Source: Onishia taeanensis
Lineage (GTDB): Bacteria; Pseudomonadota; Gammaproteobacteria; Pseudomonadales; Halomonadaceae
Assembly: GCF_003268885.1 (NCBI RefSeq)
Contig: NZ_QLSX01000008.1
Span: 124,001 to 188,000, forward strand
Reading direction: 5' to 3'
DNA: 64,000 nucleotides
Below the pieces are notes generated by a model. The model was not told where the DNA came from. It did no database searches and was given only the letters and a program-made list of their open reading frames with translations. Both the position numbers and the translations under genes were made by a program. Position 1 is the stretch's first letter, and the number at the start of each line of letters is the position of its first letter. Positions 1 to 7,157 of this stretch are shown here, piece after piece.

Positions 1-145
1 CAGAATCGTCACGTTTGACCACTATCGCGCCCTGCCGGGTCTCGAGACGCGCCACCTCGGCAATATCACCGCCGCTGAGGGGCGATAGAGCCCCGCTCGG
101 CTCGAGATCCAGACGCTCAAGCAGCGCGGTCAGTCGATCGTCCAT
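1..145 (-). CDS. Fructosamine kinase family protein, N-terminal fragment
   Basis: Only the first 48 codons lie in the window; the gene runs off the left edge. The translation begins MDDRLTALLERL and continues with a glycine-containing turn (LSGGDIAEVARLET) followed by a strand ending in VVKRD. This resembles the start of the fructosamine/ketosamine-3-kinase (YniA-like) fold, where the lysine after the second strand binds ATP. These kinases phosphorylate sugar-amine adducts on proteins so that they decompose. I chose the ATG at 145 because a GGAG lies six bases upstream; another in-frame ATG is two codons earlier. The family call rests on a short N-terminus and is tentative. Confidence 0.45.
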   Translation of the reverse strand, partial: MDDRLTALLERLDLEPSGALSPLSGGDIAEVARLETRQGAIVVKRDDS

Positions 146-201
146 GCTCATCTCCAGCCAGGTGAATGATGTCTCCATCAATGCTGTATACGCACAGGCA
201 C

Positions 202-230
202 AAAAATACCGCCTCCCGGGGGAGGCGGTA
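202..230 (-). terminator. Rho-independent terminator of the fasciclin gene
   Basis: A perfect 11-bp inverted repeat (207-230, arms TACCGCCTCCC) is followed on the minus strand by a run of five T (202-206). It lies about 105 bases downstream of the fasciclin stop codon. Confidence 0.85.
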
Positions 231-336
231 CAGGGGGCGCGACGGGATGGTGTCGGGCTAGCCAGGAGCAGGTCGCTCGAAGAACCCTGAAACTCATGCA
301 GCGACGAATGCGGACATCAGCTCAGGCATCGTCGCC

Positions 337-846
337 TTACTCGGGGATCAGGACCTTGTCGATCACATGGATGACGCCGTTACTGGCCATCACATCGGCA
401 GCAGTCACGGTGGCATCATTGATCATCACCTTACCGTCCATGGTGGTGATGGTCAGATCCTGTCCCTGAACGGTGGTAGCGGAGCTGGCGGCCATGGCGT
501 CTTCCGCCATGATCTTGCCGGGTACCACATGGTAGGTCAGCACGGCTTGCAGCTGATCCTTGTTTTCCGGCATCAGCAGGGTGTCGAGAGTACCTTCCGG
601 CAAGGCAGCGAAGGCGTCGTCGGTAGGGGCGAATACCGTGAACGGTCCCTCTCCTTTGAGAGTGTCAACAAGGCCAGCGGCCTTTACCGCGGCCACGAGA
701 GTGTCGAACTGACCGGCTTCGATGGCGGTGTCGACGATGTCGGCCTGGGCCATACCATGATCATCCGCCTGTACCGTACCGGCGAGCATCATGCCAACCA
801 GACCGATGCCCATCCACTGGGGTGCTGCGACTGCGATGGCTTTCAT
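337..846 (-). CDS. Secreted fasciclin (FAS1) domain protein
   Basis: 169 residues. Residues 1-27 form a signal peptide ending VQA before DDHG. The rest is one FAS1 domain (about 33-167) with the family's conserved blocks: [15 protein letters not shown], the YHVVPG motif, and a C-terminal [14 protein letters not shown]1 domains in bacteria mediate surface adhesion or matrix interactions, so the protein probably acts in the periplasm or outside the cell. The ATG at 846 has AGGAG eight bases upstream. It is transcribed alone, with a strong terminator downstream and a long A/T-rich leader upstream. The domain assignment is secure; the physiological role is not known. Confidence 0.9.
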   Translation of the reverse strand: MKAIAVAAPQWMGIGLVGMMLAGTVQADDHGMAQADIVDTAIEAGQFDTLVAAVKAAGLVDTLKGEGPFTVFAPTDDAFAALPEGTLDTLLMPENKDQLQAVLTYHVVPGKIMAEDAMAASSATTVQGQDLTITTMDGKVMINDATVTAADVMASNGVIHVIDKVLIPE

Positions 847-1054
847 GGAACTTACTCCTGTAGGACGTACCTGAGGAAAGACGTTGACCTTGAGCGCTTA
901 CCGCTTCACTCAAGTAGTCACCCGAGGCGGCCTTCGAGACGCGAGAGGGTCGCGCCAGCCCTGTACCACACAACCTATTTGTACAAAGGCTGGACAATTA
1001 GTTCCGATCGCACAAGTTTTTTTTGTCATTCCCCCATCCATCAGGGAGAGAGCC

Positions 1055-1366
1055 ATGTACAAGCTCGCCTTCTTCGCCCCCACCGAGGCGGCCGAAACCG
1101 TGAAAGAGGCCGTCTTCTCAAGCGGTGCCGGACGCATCGGTGACTATGAAGCCTGCTGCTTTCAGACGTCGGGCATCGGCCAGTTTCGCCCGCTGAGCGG
1201 CGCCGACCCGCATATCGGCCGCGTCGGCGATCTTTCGCTTGTCGAAGAGGTAAAGATAGAGCTGGTGTGCCAGGACGCGCTGATCCGCGACGCCGTGGCG
1301 GCCCTCAAGAAGGCCCACCCCTATGAGGAGCCGGCCTATGAGGTATGGAGACTGGAAAACTTTTAA
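1055..1366 (+). CDS. NIF3-like / YqfO-type small protein
   Basis: 103 residues, starting MYKLAFFAP and ending with HPYEEPAYEVWRLENF. The KLAFFAP opening, the GADPHIGRVG segment and the HPYEEPAYEV ending are typical of the small stand-alone protein related to the insert domain of NIF3/YqfO (similar to PII and CutA folds). Members are cytoplasmic, metal- or ligand-binding proteins of unknown function. The open frame extends upstream to 884, but the ATG at 1055 has GGGAGAG upstream and starts the conserved region. It converges on the DUF302 gene, with 16 bases between the two stop codons. Confidence 0.8.
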   Translation: MYKLAFFAPTEAAETVKEAVFSSGAGRIGDYEACCFQTSGIGQFRPLSGADPHIGRVGDLSLVEEVKIELVCQDALIRDAVAALKKAHPYEEPAYEVWRLENF

Positions 1367-1382
1367 CGGCGCCGTGGCGACG

Positions 1383-1928
1383 CTAGTCGGCAACTGTCTG
1401 TTCGGCAATGGCCGCGAAGATAGCATCCAGCTCTGCCGCCATGGCATCCAGTTCGGCACTCTCATAGGGGGCGAACACCGCAGACGGCTGGCGATAGCTG
1501 AGAGTCGAGGCGCCATCACCGTTCTCGGTTAAGTAGAAGCGGATCGGCGCCTCAATGCCGGCAGGAACACTGGCCTTGAGCATGCGTACCGCGAAGTCGT
1601 TGCGATAGACACCGATGACCATATTCCCGGGGATCGTTACACCGCGATTGGCCGCCCCCTTGCTGGCACTGGCCCTCGTCACCAGGCCCATGTTGTGATC
1701 CTCGATGGCCTGTTCCAGGCGCGTAACCAGGGTGGCGAAGTCATGAGGCGTGGCCTTGACCACCATGCCCGTCGGGGCCGCCTGTGAAAGCGGTGGCACA
1801 AGCAGGCAAAGTAGCATCAAAGCCGCCATCAGCAGACTCTGCCGTCCAGGTGTCGCCAGGCGTCTTAAACAAAGGGGCATGGCAAGAGGGATGAAGCGGC
1901 GAAGGGCTTTGGAGTTCGTGCGGATCAT
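1383..1928 (-). CDS. DUF302 domain protein, exported
   Basis: 181 residues from the ATG at 1928, which has GGGAG upstream; a longer frame to 1964 lacks such a site. The first 55 residues contain a basic stretch and a hydrophobic segment (LLMAALMLLCLLVPPLSQAA) consistent with a signal peptide. The mature part is a DUF302 domain: it opens with a short strand, has FATLVTRLEQAIEDHNM, then NPxx-like IPGNMVIGVYRNDF, and ends in an alpha-helix rich in Ala and Glu. DUF302 proteins are small periplasmic or cytosolic proteins of unknown biochemical role. No operon partner is evident. Confidence 0.75.
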   Translation of the reverse strand: MIRTNSKALRRFIPLAMPLCLRRLATPGRQSLLMAALMLLCLLVPPLSQAAPTGMVVKATPHDFATLVTRLEQAIEDHNMGLVTRASASKGAANRGVTIPGNMVIGVYRNDFAVRMLKASVPAGIEAPIRFYLTENGDGASTLSYRQPSAVFAPYESAELDAMAAELDAIFAAIAEQTVAD

Positions 1929-2071
1929 CGGCAGGCTCCCGTCGACAGGCGAGCGTCGTGACAACGCCCCGTCCGTTCAACATAGCCCACGACCGCGCCC
2001 ATCACCCAGACATGACCTAGCCATGGCTGCACCAGCACGTCCTCGGTAGGTAAGCCTCTCAAAGCGCCCCA

Positions 2072-2977
2072 CTAGCGTTCCTCGTCGAGAAACACCTTGA
2101 ACGCCTGCCACAGCGGGCTGCGATAGCGCTCGGGGTGCCACACCAGCGAGAAAGACCGCACCAGCGAAAGCGGCGTTGAGAGCGCCACCAATTCGCCGCG
2201 TTCGAGTTCCCCCACCACGCTGAGCCGCGACAGGCAGCCGAGCCCCAGCCCCGCCTTCACCGCCTGCTTGATGGCCTCGTGCTGGCCAAGCTCCATGCGC
2301 ACCTGCAGGCGGTGCGAAGGAGCCGCCTGCAGCACCGGTGCCATGGCCGCCTCGAAGACTTCACGGGTGCCAGAGCCCTGCTCACGAAGAATCCATCGGG
2401 CCTCGGCCAGCGCCTCGCCATCGAGGTCTTGCCGCGTGGCCAGCGAGTGACGGGGGCTGGCCACCACCAGCAGTTGATCATCGCACCAGGTCTCGCTGGC
2501 AAGCCCGGGTTCGTGGCACTGCCCCTCGATCAGGCCAAGGTCCGCATCGAAGCGCAGCAGATCCGTCATTACTTCACCGCTGTTGCGCAGCCTCAGGCGC
2601 AGGTCGGCGCCGGGATGACGCTCACCGAAGACCCCCGCCAGGGGCGGCAGCAGATAGGTGCCGATGGTGGCGCTGGCCGACACCGTCAAGGTGCCGCGCA
2701 GCGCCCCCTCCGGCTCCCGGGCCGAGGCGACGAACTCCTGCATGCCATCGAGCAGCCGCTCGGCCTGGGGCAACAGGTACCGCCCACGATCATTGAGGCG
2801 CAGACGGCGGCCCAGCCGCTCGAAGAGTGCCACGTCGAGCGCCCGCTCCAGATCGGACAGCGCCTGACTGGTCGCCGACTGGGAAAGGCTCAACTGGCGG
2901 GAAGCGGCGCTTACCGTGCCGCTGCGAGCCACTGTCACGAAGACCTGGAGCTGGCGAAAACTCACGGGGGGCGTCAT
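2072..2977 (-). CDS. LysR-type regulator, YeiE-like, divergent from the YeiH transporter
   Basis: 301 residues from the ATG at 2977 (MTPPVSFRQLQVFVTVARSG). Residues 6-65 form the winged helix-turn-helix (SAASRQLSLSQSATSQALSDLE). The remainder is the periplasmic-binding-protein-like effector domain (about 92-295), including SASATIGTYLLPP and GLGLGCLSRLSVVGELERG. The gene is divergent from a YeiH-family transporter, the same arrangement as yeiE/yeiH in enterobacteria, so it probably activates that neighbour in response to a sulfur anion. The longer frame upstream overlaps the transporter gene and is not credible. The ligand is inferred, not shown. Confidence 0.85.
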   Translation of the reverse strand: MTPPVSFRQLQVFVTVARSGTVSAASRQLSLSQSATSQALSDLERALDVALFERLGRRLRLNDRGRYLLPQAERLLDGMQEFVASAREPEGALRGTLTVSASATIGTYLLPPLAGVFGERHPGADLRLRLRNSGEVMTDLLRFDADLGLIEGQCHEPGLASETWCDDQLLVVASPRHSLATRQDLDGEALAEARWILREQGSGTREVFEAAMAPVLQAAPSHRLQVRMELGQHEAIKQAVKAGLGLGCLSRLSVVGELERGELVALSTPLSLVRSFSLVWHPERYRSPLWQAFKVFLDEER

Positions 2978-3001
2978 ATCGGCTCTACCGAATAGGGATA
3001 T

Positions 3002-3019
3002 CGTTATTAAACCATAACG
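3002..3019. promoter_or_regulatory. Dyad in the LysR/YeiH intergenic region, possible operator
   Basis: Perfect 6-bp arms (CGTTAT / ATAACG) around a 6-base spacer lie 25 bases upstream of the LysR start codon and 55 upstream of the transporter start. The size and place fit a LysR-type binding site. Confidence 0.5.
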
Positions 3020-3074
3020 TTTCGATCTATCCTCGCCTAGCCTTGTCATCTCACGCTTCGAGGAGATCCGATTC

Positions 3075-4118
3075 ATGTGGCAAGGCCTGCTGCTCTGTGC
3101 GCTCGTTTCGTTGGCCGGCATCGGCGCGGCCGCCCTGCCGGGGCTCGCCGACAGCGGCGTGAGCCCCCTGGTGTTTGCGCTGCTGATGGGCCTGGTGCTC
3201 GGCAATATCCCCGGTAATAAGCTGCACGACCATCTGCCCGGCAATTTGTCCAACCAGCTGCGCCTGGAGCGCGCCGGCCCCGGGCTCGCCTTTGCTACCC
3301 GCTGGCTGCTGCGTGGGGGGATCGTGCTGTTCGGGCTGTCGCTGACGTTTGGACAGGTGATGGCACTGGGCCCCAGGATCCTGCTGCTCGACCTGCTGGT
3401 CATCTCAAGCGTGCTTGTCATCGGCTACCAGCTCGGCACCCGCTGGCTGGGCATGGACCGTGAGACCGCCCTGCTGACCAGCGCCGGCAGCGCCATCTGC
3501 GGCGCCGCTGCGGTACTGGCCACCGAGACCACGATCCGCGCCAGGCCTGCCGCCACCTCGATGGCGGTAGCCACGGTAGTGCTGTTCGGCTCACTGGCCA
3601 TGCTGGTCTACCCGCTGCTCTACCCATTGACTGGGATGCCCGAGGGACTCTACGGCATCTACATCGGCGCCACCGTGCATGAGGTCGCCCAGGTAGTCGC
3701 TGCCGGTGACGCGGTCGGTCCCGATGCGCTGGCCAATGCGGTGATCGTCAAGCTAGTGCGGGTAATGCTGCTGGTGCCCTTCCTGCTGATCGTCGGCCGC
3801 TGGTGGCTGAGCCGCACGACAGACGATGCCGATGAAGGCGCCGGACGCCCGGCAGGCGGCATGACGATTCCCTGGTTCGCCTTCGGCTTCGTGGCCATGG
3901 TCATCTTCAACAGCCTGGTCACGCTGCCGGCGCCACTGCACGAAGGGCTGGTGATGATCGGCCAGCTGGCACTCACCATGGCCATGGCCGCGCTCGGCCT
4001 CAATACTCGACTGGCAAGCCTCAAGGCGCTGGGCGTCAAGCCGCTGATCCTGGCGCTGTGTCTCTTTACGCTGCTGATGCTGGGCGGCGGGCTGGCGAGC
4101 CTTGCGCTGATGGGCTGA
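3075..4118 (+). CDS. YeiH/UPF0324 family putative sulfate exporter
   Basis: 347 residues with about ten hydrophobic segments and the family's signatures LVFALLMGLVLGN, the glycine-rich TSAGSAICGAAAVLATE, and GIYIGATVHEVAQVVAAG. This matches the Cons_hypoth698 (YeiH/YadS) inner-membrane family annotated as putative sulfate exporters; the transported ion has not been firmly established. ATG at 3075 has GAGGAG about ten bases upstream. It is divergent from the LysR regulator, with a dyad between them. An interdomain loop near residues 243-262 is charged and lies between membrane segments. Confidence 0.88.
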   Translation: MWQGLLLCALVSLAGIGAAALPGLADSGVSPLVFALLMGLVLGNIPGNKLHDHLPGNLSNQLRLERAGPGLAFATRWLLRGGIVLFGLSLTFGQVMALGPRILLLDLLVISSVLVIGYQLGTRWLGMDRETALLTSAGSAICGAAAVLATETTIRARPAATSMAVATVVLFGSLAMLVYPLLYPLTGMPEGLYGIYIGATVHEVAQVVAAGDAVGPDALANAVIVKLVRVMLLVPFLLIVGRWWLSRTTDDADEGAGRPAGGMTIPWFAFGFVAMVIFNSLVTLPAPLHEGLVMIGQLALTMAMAALGLNTRLASLKALGVKPLILALCLFTLLMLGGGLASLALMG

Positions 4119-4165
4119 TCATCTAGACCGACCACCAGCCATCATGCATTGCCGGTACACACAAA

Positions 4166-4197
4166 GACGCCGCGCCCCGAGGGGGTGCGGCGGCGTC
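4166..4197. terminator. Hairpin between converging yeiH-like and purK genes
   Basis: GC-rich imperfect inverted repeat (GACGCCGCGCCCC against GGGGTGCGGCGGCGTC). It has no long T run on either side but sits between two converging genes, so it may end transcription from both sides. Confidence 0.6.
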
Positions 4198-4225
4198 GTG
4201 CTCGGGGGCTGACCAGCGAGTGAAG

Positions 4226-4337
4226 CTTATTCTTAGAAACTGAGTCTTGGAAACTGAGTCTTAGATACTGAGTTTACAAAGCTTAGTCTTCAAAACTTAG
4301 TTCTCAAAACTTAGCTCTCAAAACTTAGTCTTCGAAG
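4226..4337 (-). repeat. 14-bp tandem array running from the purK stop codon
   Basis: Eight copies with an exact 14-base period. The core C-T-(T/G)-A starts at 4226, 4240, 4254, 4268, 4282, 4296, 4310 and 4324. On the minus strand the consensus is GTTTTGAAGACTAA, and the first copy is formed by the last codons and stop of purK. TAA is kept in at least the copies at 4325, 4311, 4297 and 4283. Because 14 is not a multiple of 3, these stops fall in all three frames. Copies far from purK are more diverged. Confidence 0.9.
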
Positions 4338-5503
4338 CTCATCTTCGGCGCCGGTGCATCGGGCAGCAGGGCGGCACAGGCGCGCACCTTCTCCATCAGC
4401 GCCGCATGCGTCGGCGCCACCAGATTGACATGACCAAGCTTACGCCCGGCCCGCTCGCTCTTGCCGTAGCGATGCAGGTGGGCGTCCTCGATGGCAAGAA
4501 TCTCGGCGGGGTCGCCCTCGCGACCGATCACATTGACCATGCAAGTCGGCGCCCGAGCCGCGGTATCGCCAAGCGGCAGGCCCTGAATGGCGCGCAGATG
4601 GTTCTCGAACTGGCTGGTCGCCGCGCCGTCCTGGCTCCAGTGGCCAGAGTTGTGGACCCGGGGCGCCATTTCGTTGGCCATCAGGCCACCGTCGCGGGTC
4701 TGGAACAGCTCAAGCGTCAGCACCCCGACGTAGTCCAGCTCATCGAGCAGCGCGCGAATGTAGTCGTCGGCGGTCTGCTGAACGCTGTCGTCAAGATCCG
4801 GCAGCGGGGCCACCGAGTAGCGCAGGATGCCATCGACATGCTGGTTCTCGGCCATCGGATAGAAGACCACCTGACCGTCGCGGCCGCGCACGGCGATGAT
4901 CGACACCTCGCGCACGAAGTCGACGAAGGCTTCGACGATCAGCCGCGAATGGTTGATCGAGGCCCAGGCGTCCTTGGCCTGGTCCGGCGACTTGAGCACC
5001 GCCTGACCCTTGCCGTCATAGCCCTCAGTGACCGATTTGGCGACCACCGGCGTGCCAAGCTCGCGAGCAGCGGCCTCGAGCTCTTCGGCACTCTCGACCA
5101 AACGATAGGCGGGGGTGGGGATATTCAGGCGATCGAACAGCGCCTTTTCTTCGGCCCGGTTCTGGCAGACGCGAATCGCCTCGCTAGAAGGATAGACCGG
5201 CTTGTGCGCCTCGATGGCCTGCACCAGCGACACCGGCAGGTGCTCGAACTCGTAGGTGACCAGATCGACCTTGGCAAGAAATTCCTCGAGCTGGCGCTGC
5301 TGCACCTTCGGATCGAGGATCATCACATCGCCGATACCGGCGCTCGGGTTGCCCGTGGTGTCCAGGAACACGAAGCGGTTGGCCAGCGGATAGCCCGCCA
5401 GCGCCAGCATACGACCCAGCTGGCCGGCTCCCAGCACGCCGACAGCGGTTCCGGTCGCGTTGTTCGCAGCATCGTTCGCAGCATCGTTCGCAGCATCACT
5501 CAT
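4325..5503 (-). CDS. purK: N5-carboxyaminoimidazole ribonucleotide synthase
   Basis: 392 residues. PurK uses ATP and bicarbonate to carboxylate AIR in purine synthesis, and PurE then rearranges the product. The N-terminal Rossmann-like part begins VGVLGAGQLGRMLALAG; the ATP-grasp part includes VVAKSVTEGYDGKGQAVL, VREVSIIAVRGRDGQ, and the metal/nucleotide site NEMAPRVHNSGHWS. The extreme N-terminus is odd: after MS come three DAAN units encoded by a 12-bp tandem repeat, which the family lacks. The gene follows purE with a 12-base gap, so the two are an operon. The 3' end merges into a 14-bp repeat array. Confidence 0.97.
   Translation of the reverse strand: MSDAANDAANDAANNATGTAVGVLGAGQLGRMLALAGYPLANRFVFLDTTGNPSAGIGDVMILDPKVQQRQLEEFLAKVDLVTYEFEHLPVSLVQAIEAHKPVYPSSEAIRVCQNRAEEKALFDRLNIPTPAYRLVESAEELEAAARELGTPVVAKSVTEGYDGKGQAVLKSPDQAKDAWASINHSRLIVEAFVDFVREVSIIAVRGRDGQVVFYPMAENQHVDGILRYSVAPLPDLDDSVQQTADDYIRALLDELDYVGVLTLELFQTRDGGLMANEMAPRVHNSGHWSQDGAATSQFENHLRAIQGLPLGDTAARAPTCMVNVIGREGDPAEILAIEDAHLHRYGKSERAGRKLGHVNLVAPTHAALMEKVRACAALLPDAPAPKMSFED
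5462..5497 (-). repeat. 12-bp tandem repeat in the purK 5' coding end
   Basis: Three identical copies of GTTCGCAGCATC (plus-strand reading) encode DAAN-DAAN-DAAN directly after the PurK start. The unit length keeps the frame. Confidence 0.92.
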
Positions 5504-5515
5504 GACAGCTTCTCC

Positions 5516-6022
5516 TCACTCGGCCCGGGGATCGGGATTATCCAGCACCTTCTGGGTCTGCTCGGCACGGAAGGCCTCGACGGCCTCGCGCACCTTGGCA
5601 TCCTGCAGACCAACGATCTGCGCGGCCAGCAGGCCGGCGTTGGTGGCGCCGGGCTTGCCGATGGCCAGGGTGCCCACGGCGATGCCGCCAGGCATCTGAG
5701 CGATCGACAGCAGCGAATCCAGCCCCTTGAGCGACTTCGACTCCACTGGCACGCCGAGCACCGGCAGCGGCGTCTGGGAGGCCACCATGCCGGGCAGATG
5801 GGCAGCCCCGCCGGCACCGGCAATGATCACCGAGAGGCCGCGCTCAGAAGCGCTCTTGGCGTAGTCGAAGAGCAGGTCCGGCGTGCGGTGGGCAGACACC
5901 ACCTTGGTCTCGTAGGCCACGCCGAGTTTCTCGAGCATCGCCACCGCGTGCTCCATGACCGGCCAGTCCGACTTGGATCCCATGATCACGCCAACGCGTG
6001 GTGGCTCGTTCGACGGCTGCAT
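5516..6022 (-). CDS. purE: N5-carboxyaminoimidazole ribonucleotide mutase
   Basis: 168 residues from the ATG at 6022, preceded by AGGAG. It carries the class I PurE signatures [47 protein letters not shown] and ALxP-like [10 protein letters not shown]. It converts N5-CAIR to 4-carboxy-AIR in the cytoplasm and works with PurK encoded 12 bases downstream. The longer open frame to 6094 has no ribosome site and is outside the conserved region. Length and motifs are normal for the family. Confidence 0.97.
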   Translation of the reverse strand: MQPSNEPPRVGVIMGSKSDWPVMEHAVAMLEKLGVAYETKVVSAHRTPDLLFDYAKSASERGLSVIIAGAGGAAHLPGMVASQTPLPVLGVPVESKSLKGLDSLLSIAQMPGGIAVGTLAIGKPGATNAGLLAAQIVGLQDAKVREAVEAFRAEQTQKVLDNPDPRAE

Positions 6023-6237
6023 CGCCTTGCTCCTGATGGTTGGGCTGCACGATCTGAGGACGCCGCACAGCGGGGCGAGGAGACGGCCCGACACAACCCG
6101 GTCCAGCCGTCTGAAAACCGCGCAGCATACCGCCTCGCGGGCGTTGGGGGAAGTCTCTTGGCCGCTTAGCGTCGCTCAGCGGAGACAGCAACTTGCACCC
6201 TGAGTGCGTACTTGCTTGTTAGGGTCTTCCCATCGAC

Positions 6238-6255
6238 ACCGGCAGGATTGCCGGT
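6238..6255 (+). promoter_or_regulatory. Small hairpin in the leader of the YbaY-like lipoprotein gene
   Basis: Perfect 7-bp arms ACCGGCA / TGCCGGT around GGAT, 43 bases before the start codon. It could shape the leader transcript; no function can be assigned. Confidence 0.3.
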
Positions 6256-6298
6256 CAACCCGGGGCCCGCCCCCGATCTCGATTGAAGGAGACGCCCC

Positions 6299-6979
6299 AT
6301 GACACGCCATCTTACCCTGATTGCCGCCCTGACCAGTGCCCTGACCCTGGCCGCCTGCGATGCCCGTAACGAGGAGAACGCCGCCAGCAACGGCACTAAC
6401 GCGGGCTCAAACACCAATCAAACGACGGATCAGGCCATGGCCGAGAAGGGCTTAGCCGAAACGACCGACACCCAGCAGAACGCCGACAGCAACAATGACG
6501 ATGCTCTGGACAATTCCCAGGACGATGCCCTGGAGAATGCCGCCACACTGACACTGAGTGGCACGCTCAGCGCCCCCGAAAGCATCTCACTGCCGGCCGA
6601 AGCCGAGATCCACGTGCAGCTGATCGATGTGTCTCTCGAGGACGGTGGCGCCAAGGTGCTGACCGAGGAAGCCTTCGACGCCGACCAGGTCGCCCTGCCC
6701 ATGCCTTTCAGCCTGACGATGCCAAGTGCAACCCTCAACGATGACCATCGCCAGGTGCTGCAGGCCGAGGTGCGCAATGCGAATGACCTGGTGCTGTGGT
6801 CGACGGCCGAGCCCGAAGCCCTGGCCCTGAACGCCGACAGCAAGCCGGGCCCGATGGCCCTCATGCTGGAGCCCGTGGAAAACGCACCGAGCGAACAGGT
6901 ATTCAGCCAGTCAGACCAACAGGCCAAACCTGCCGCGGAAAAGGCACAGGCTGAGCCAGAGGCGCCCGAACAGAGCTGA
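6299..6979 (+). CDS. YbaY/YscW-family lipoprotein
   Basis: 226 residues. A lipoprotein signal ends in the lipobox LAAC (Cys about 20), so the protein should be lipid-anchored in the envelope. Residues about 22-78 are low-complexity and very rich in Asn, Asp, Glu and Gln. Residues about 81-190 match the YscW/YbaY beta-sandwich family: LSGTLSAPESISLPAEAEI, VQLIDVSLEDGG, the PMPFSL strand, and AEVRNANDLVLWST. A second Glu/Ala/Gln-rich tail closes the protein. E. coli YbaY has an unknown envelope role. The acidic linkers fit a protein from a halophile. It is monocistronic, with GAAGGAG before the start. Confidence 0.75.
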   Translation: MTRHLTLIAALTSALTLAACDARNEENAASNGTNAGSNTNQTTDQAMAEKGLAETTDTQQNADSNNDDALDNSQDDALENAATLTLSGTLSAPESISLPAEAEIHVQLIDVSLEDGGAKVLTEEAFDADQVALPMPFSLTMPSATLNDDHRQVLQAEVRNANDLVLWSTAEPEALALNADSKPGPMALMLEPVENAPSEQVFSQSDQQAKPAAEKAQAEPEAPEQS

Positions 6980-7032
6980 AGCCGGTCATTGCTCAAGGCG
7001 TGAACCAATCACCGCTATCACGTCCCGGCCGC

Positions 7033-7076
7033 AAAAAGCACAGGCCCCACCCGCGTTGCCCGGGTGGGGCCTGTGC
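7033..7076. terminator. Strong terminator between converging lipoprotein and TRAP genes
   Basis: A perfect 15-bp stem (7038-7052 with 7062-7076, arm GCACAGGCCCCACCC). On the minus strand it is followed by five T (7033-7037), so it mainly ends the TRAP operon; it may also stop the plus-strand lipoprotein transcript. Confidence 0.9.
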
Positions 7077-7157
7077 TTAGTGATACGACCTGTTCCCCAC
7101 ACGACGTATCTTGCCTACGCGCTGACCGGTCATTCGGCCTGTTGCATCAAACGGCGC

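Noticed and set aside
4406-6169. 587-residue open frame antisense to purE-purK
   Set aside because: It lacks any family motif and overlaps two confident genes in full.
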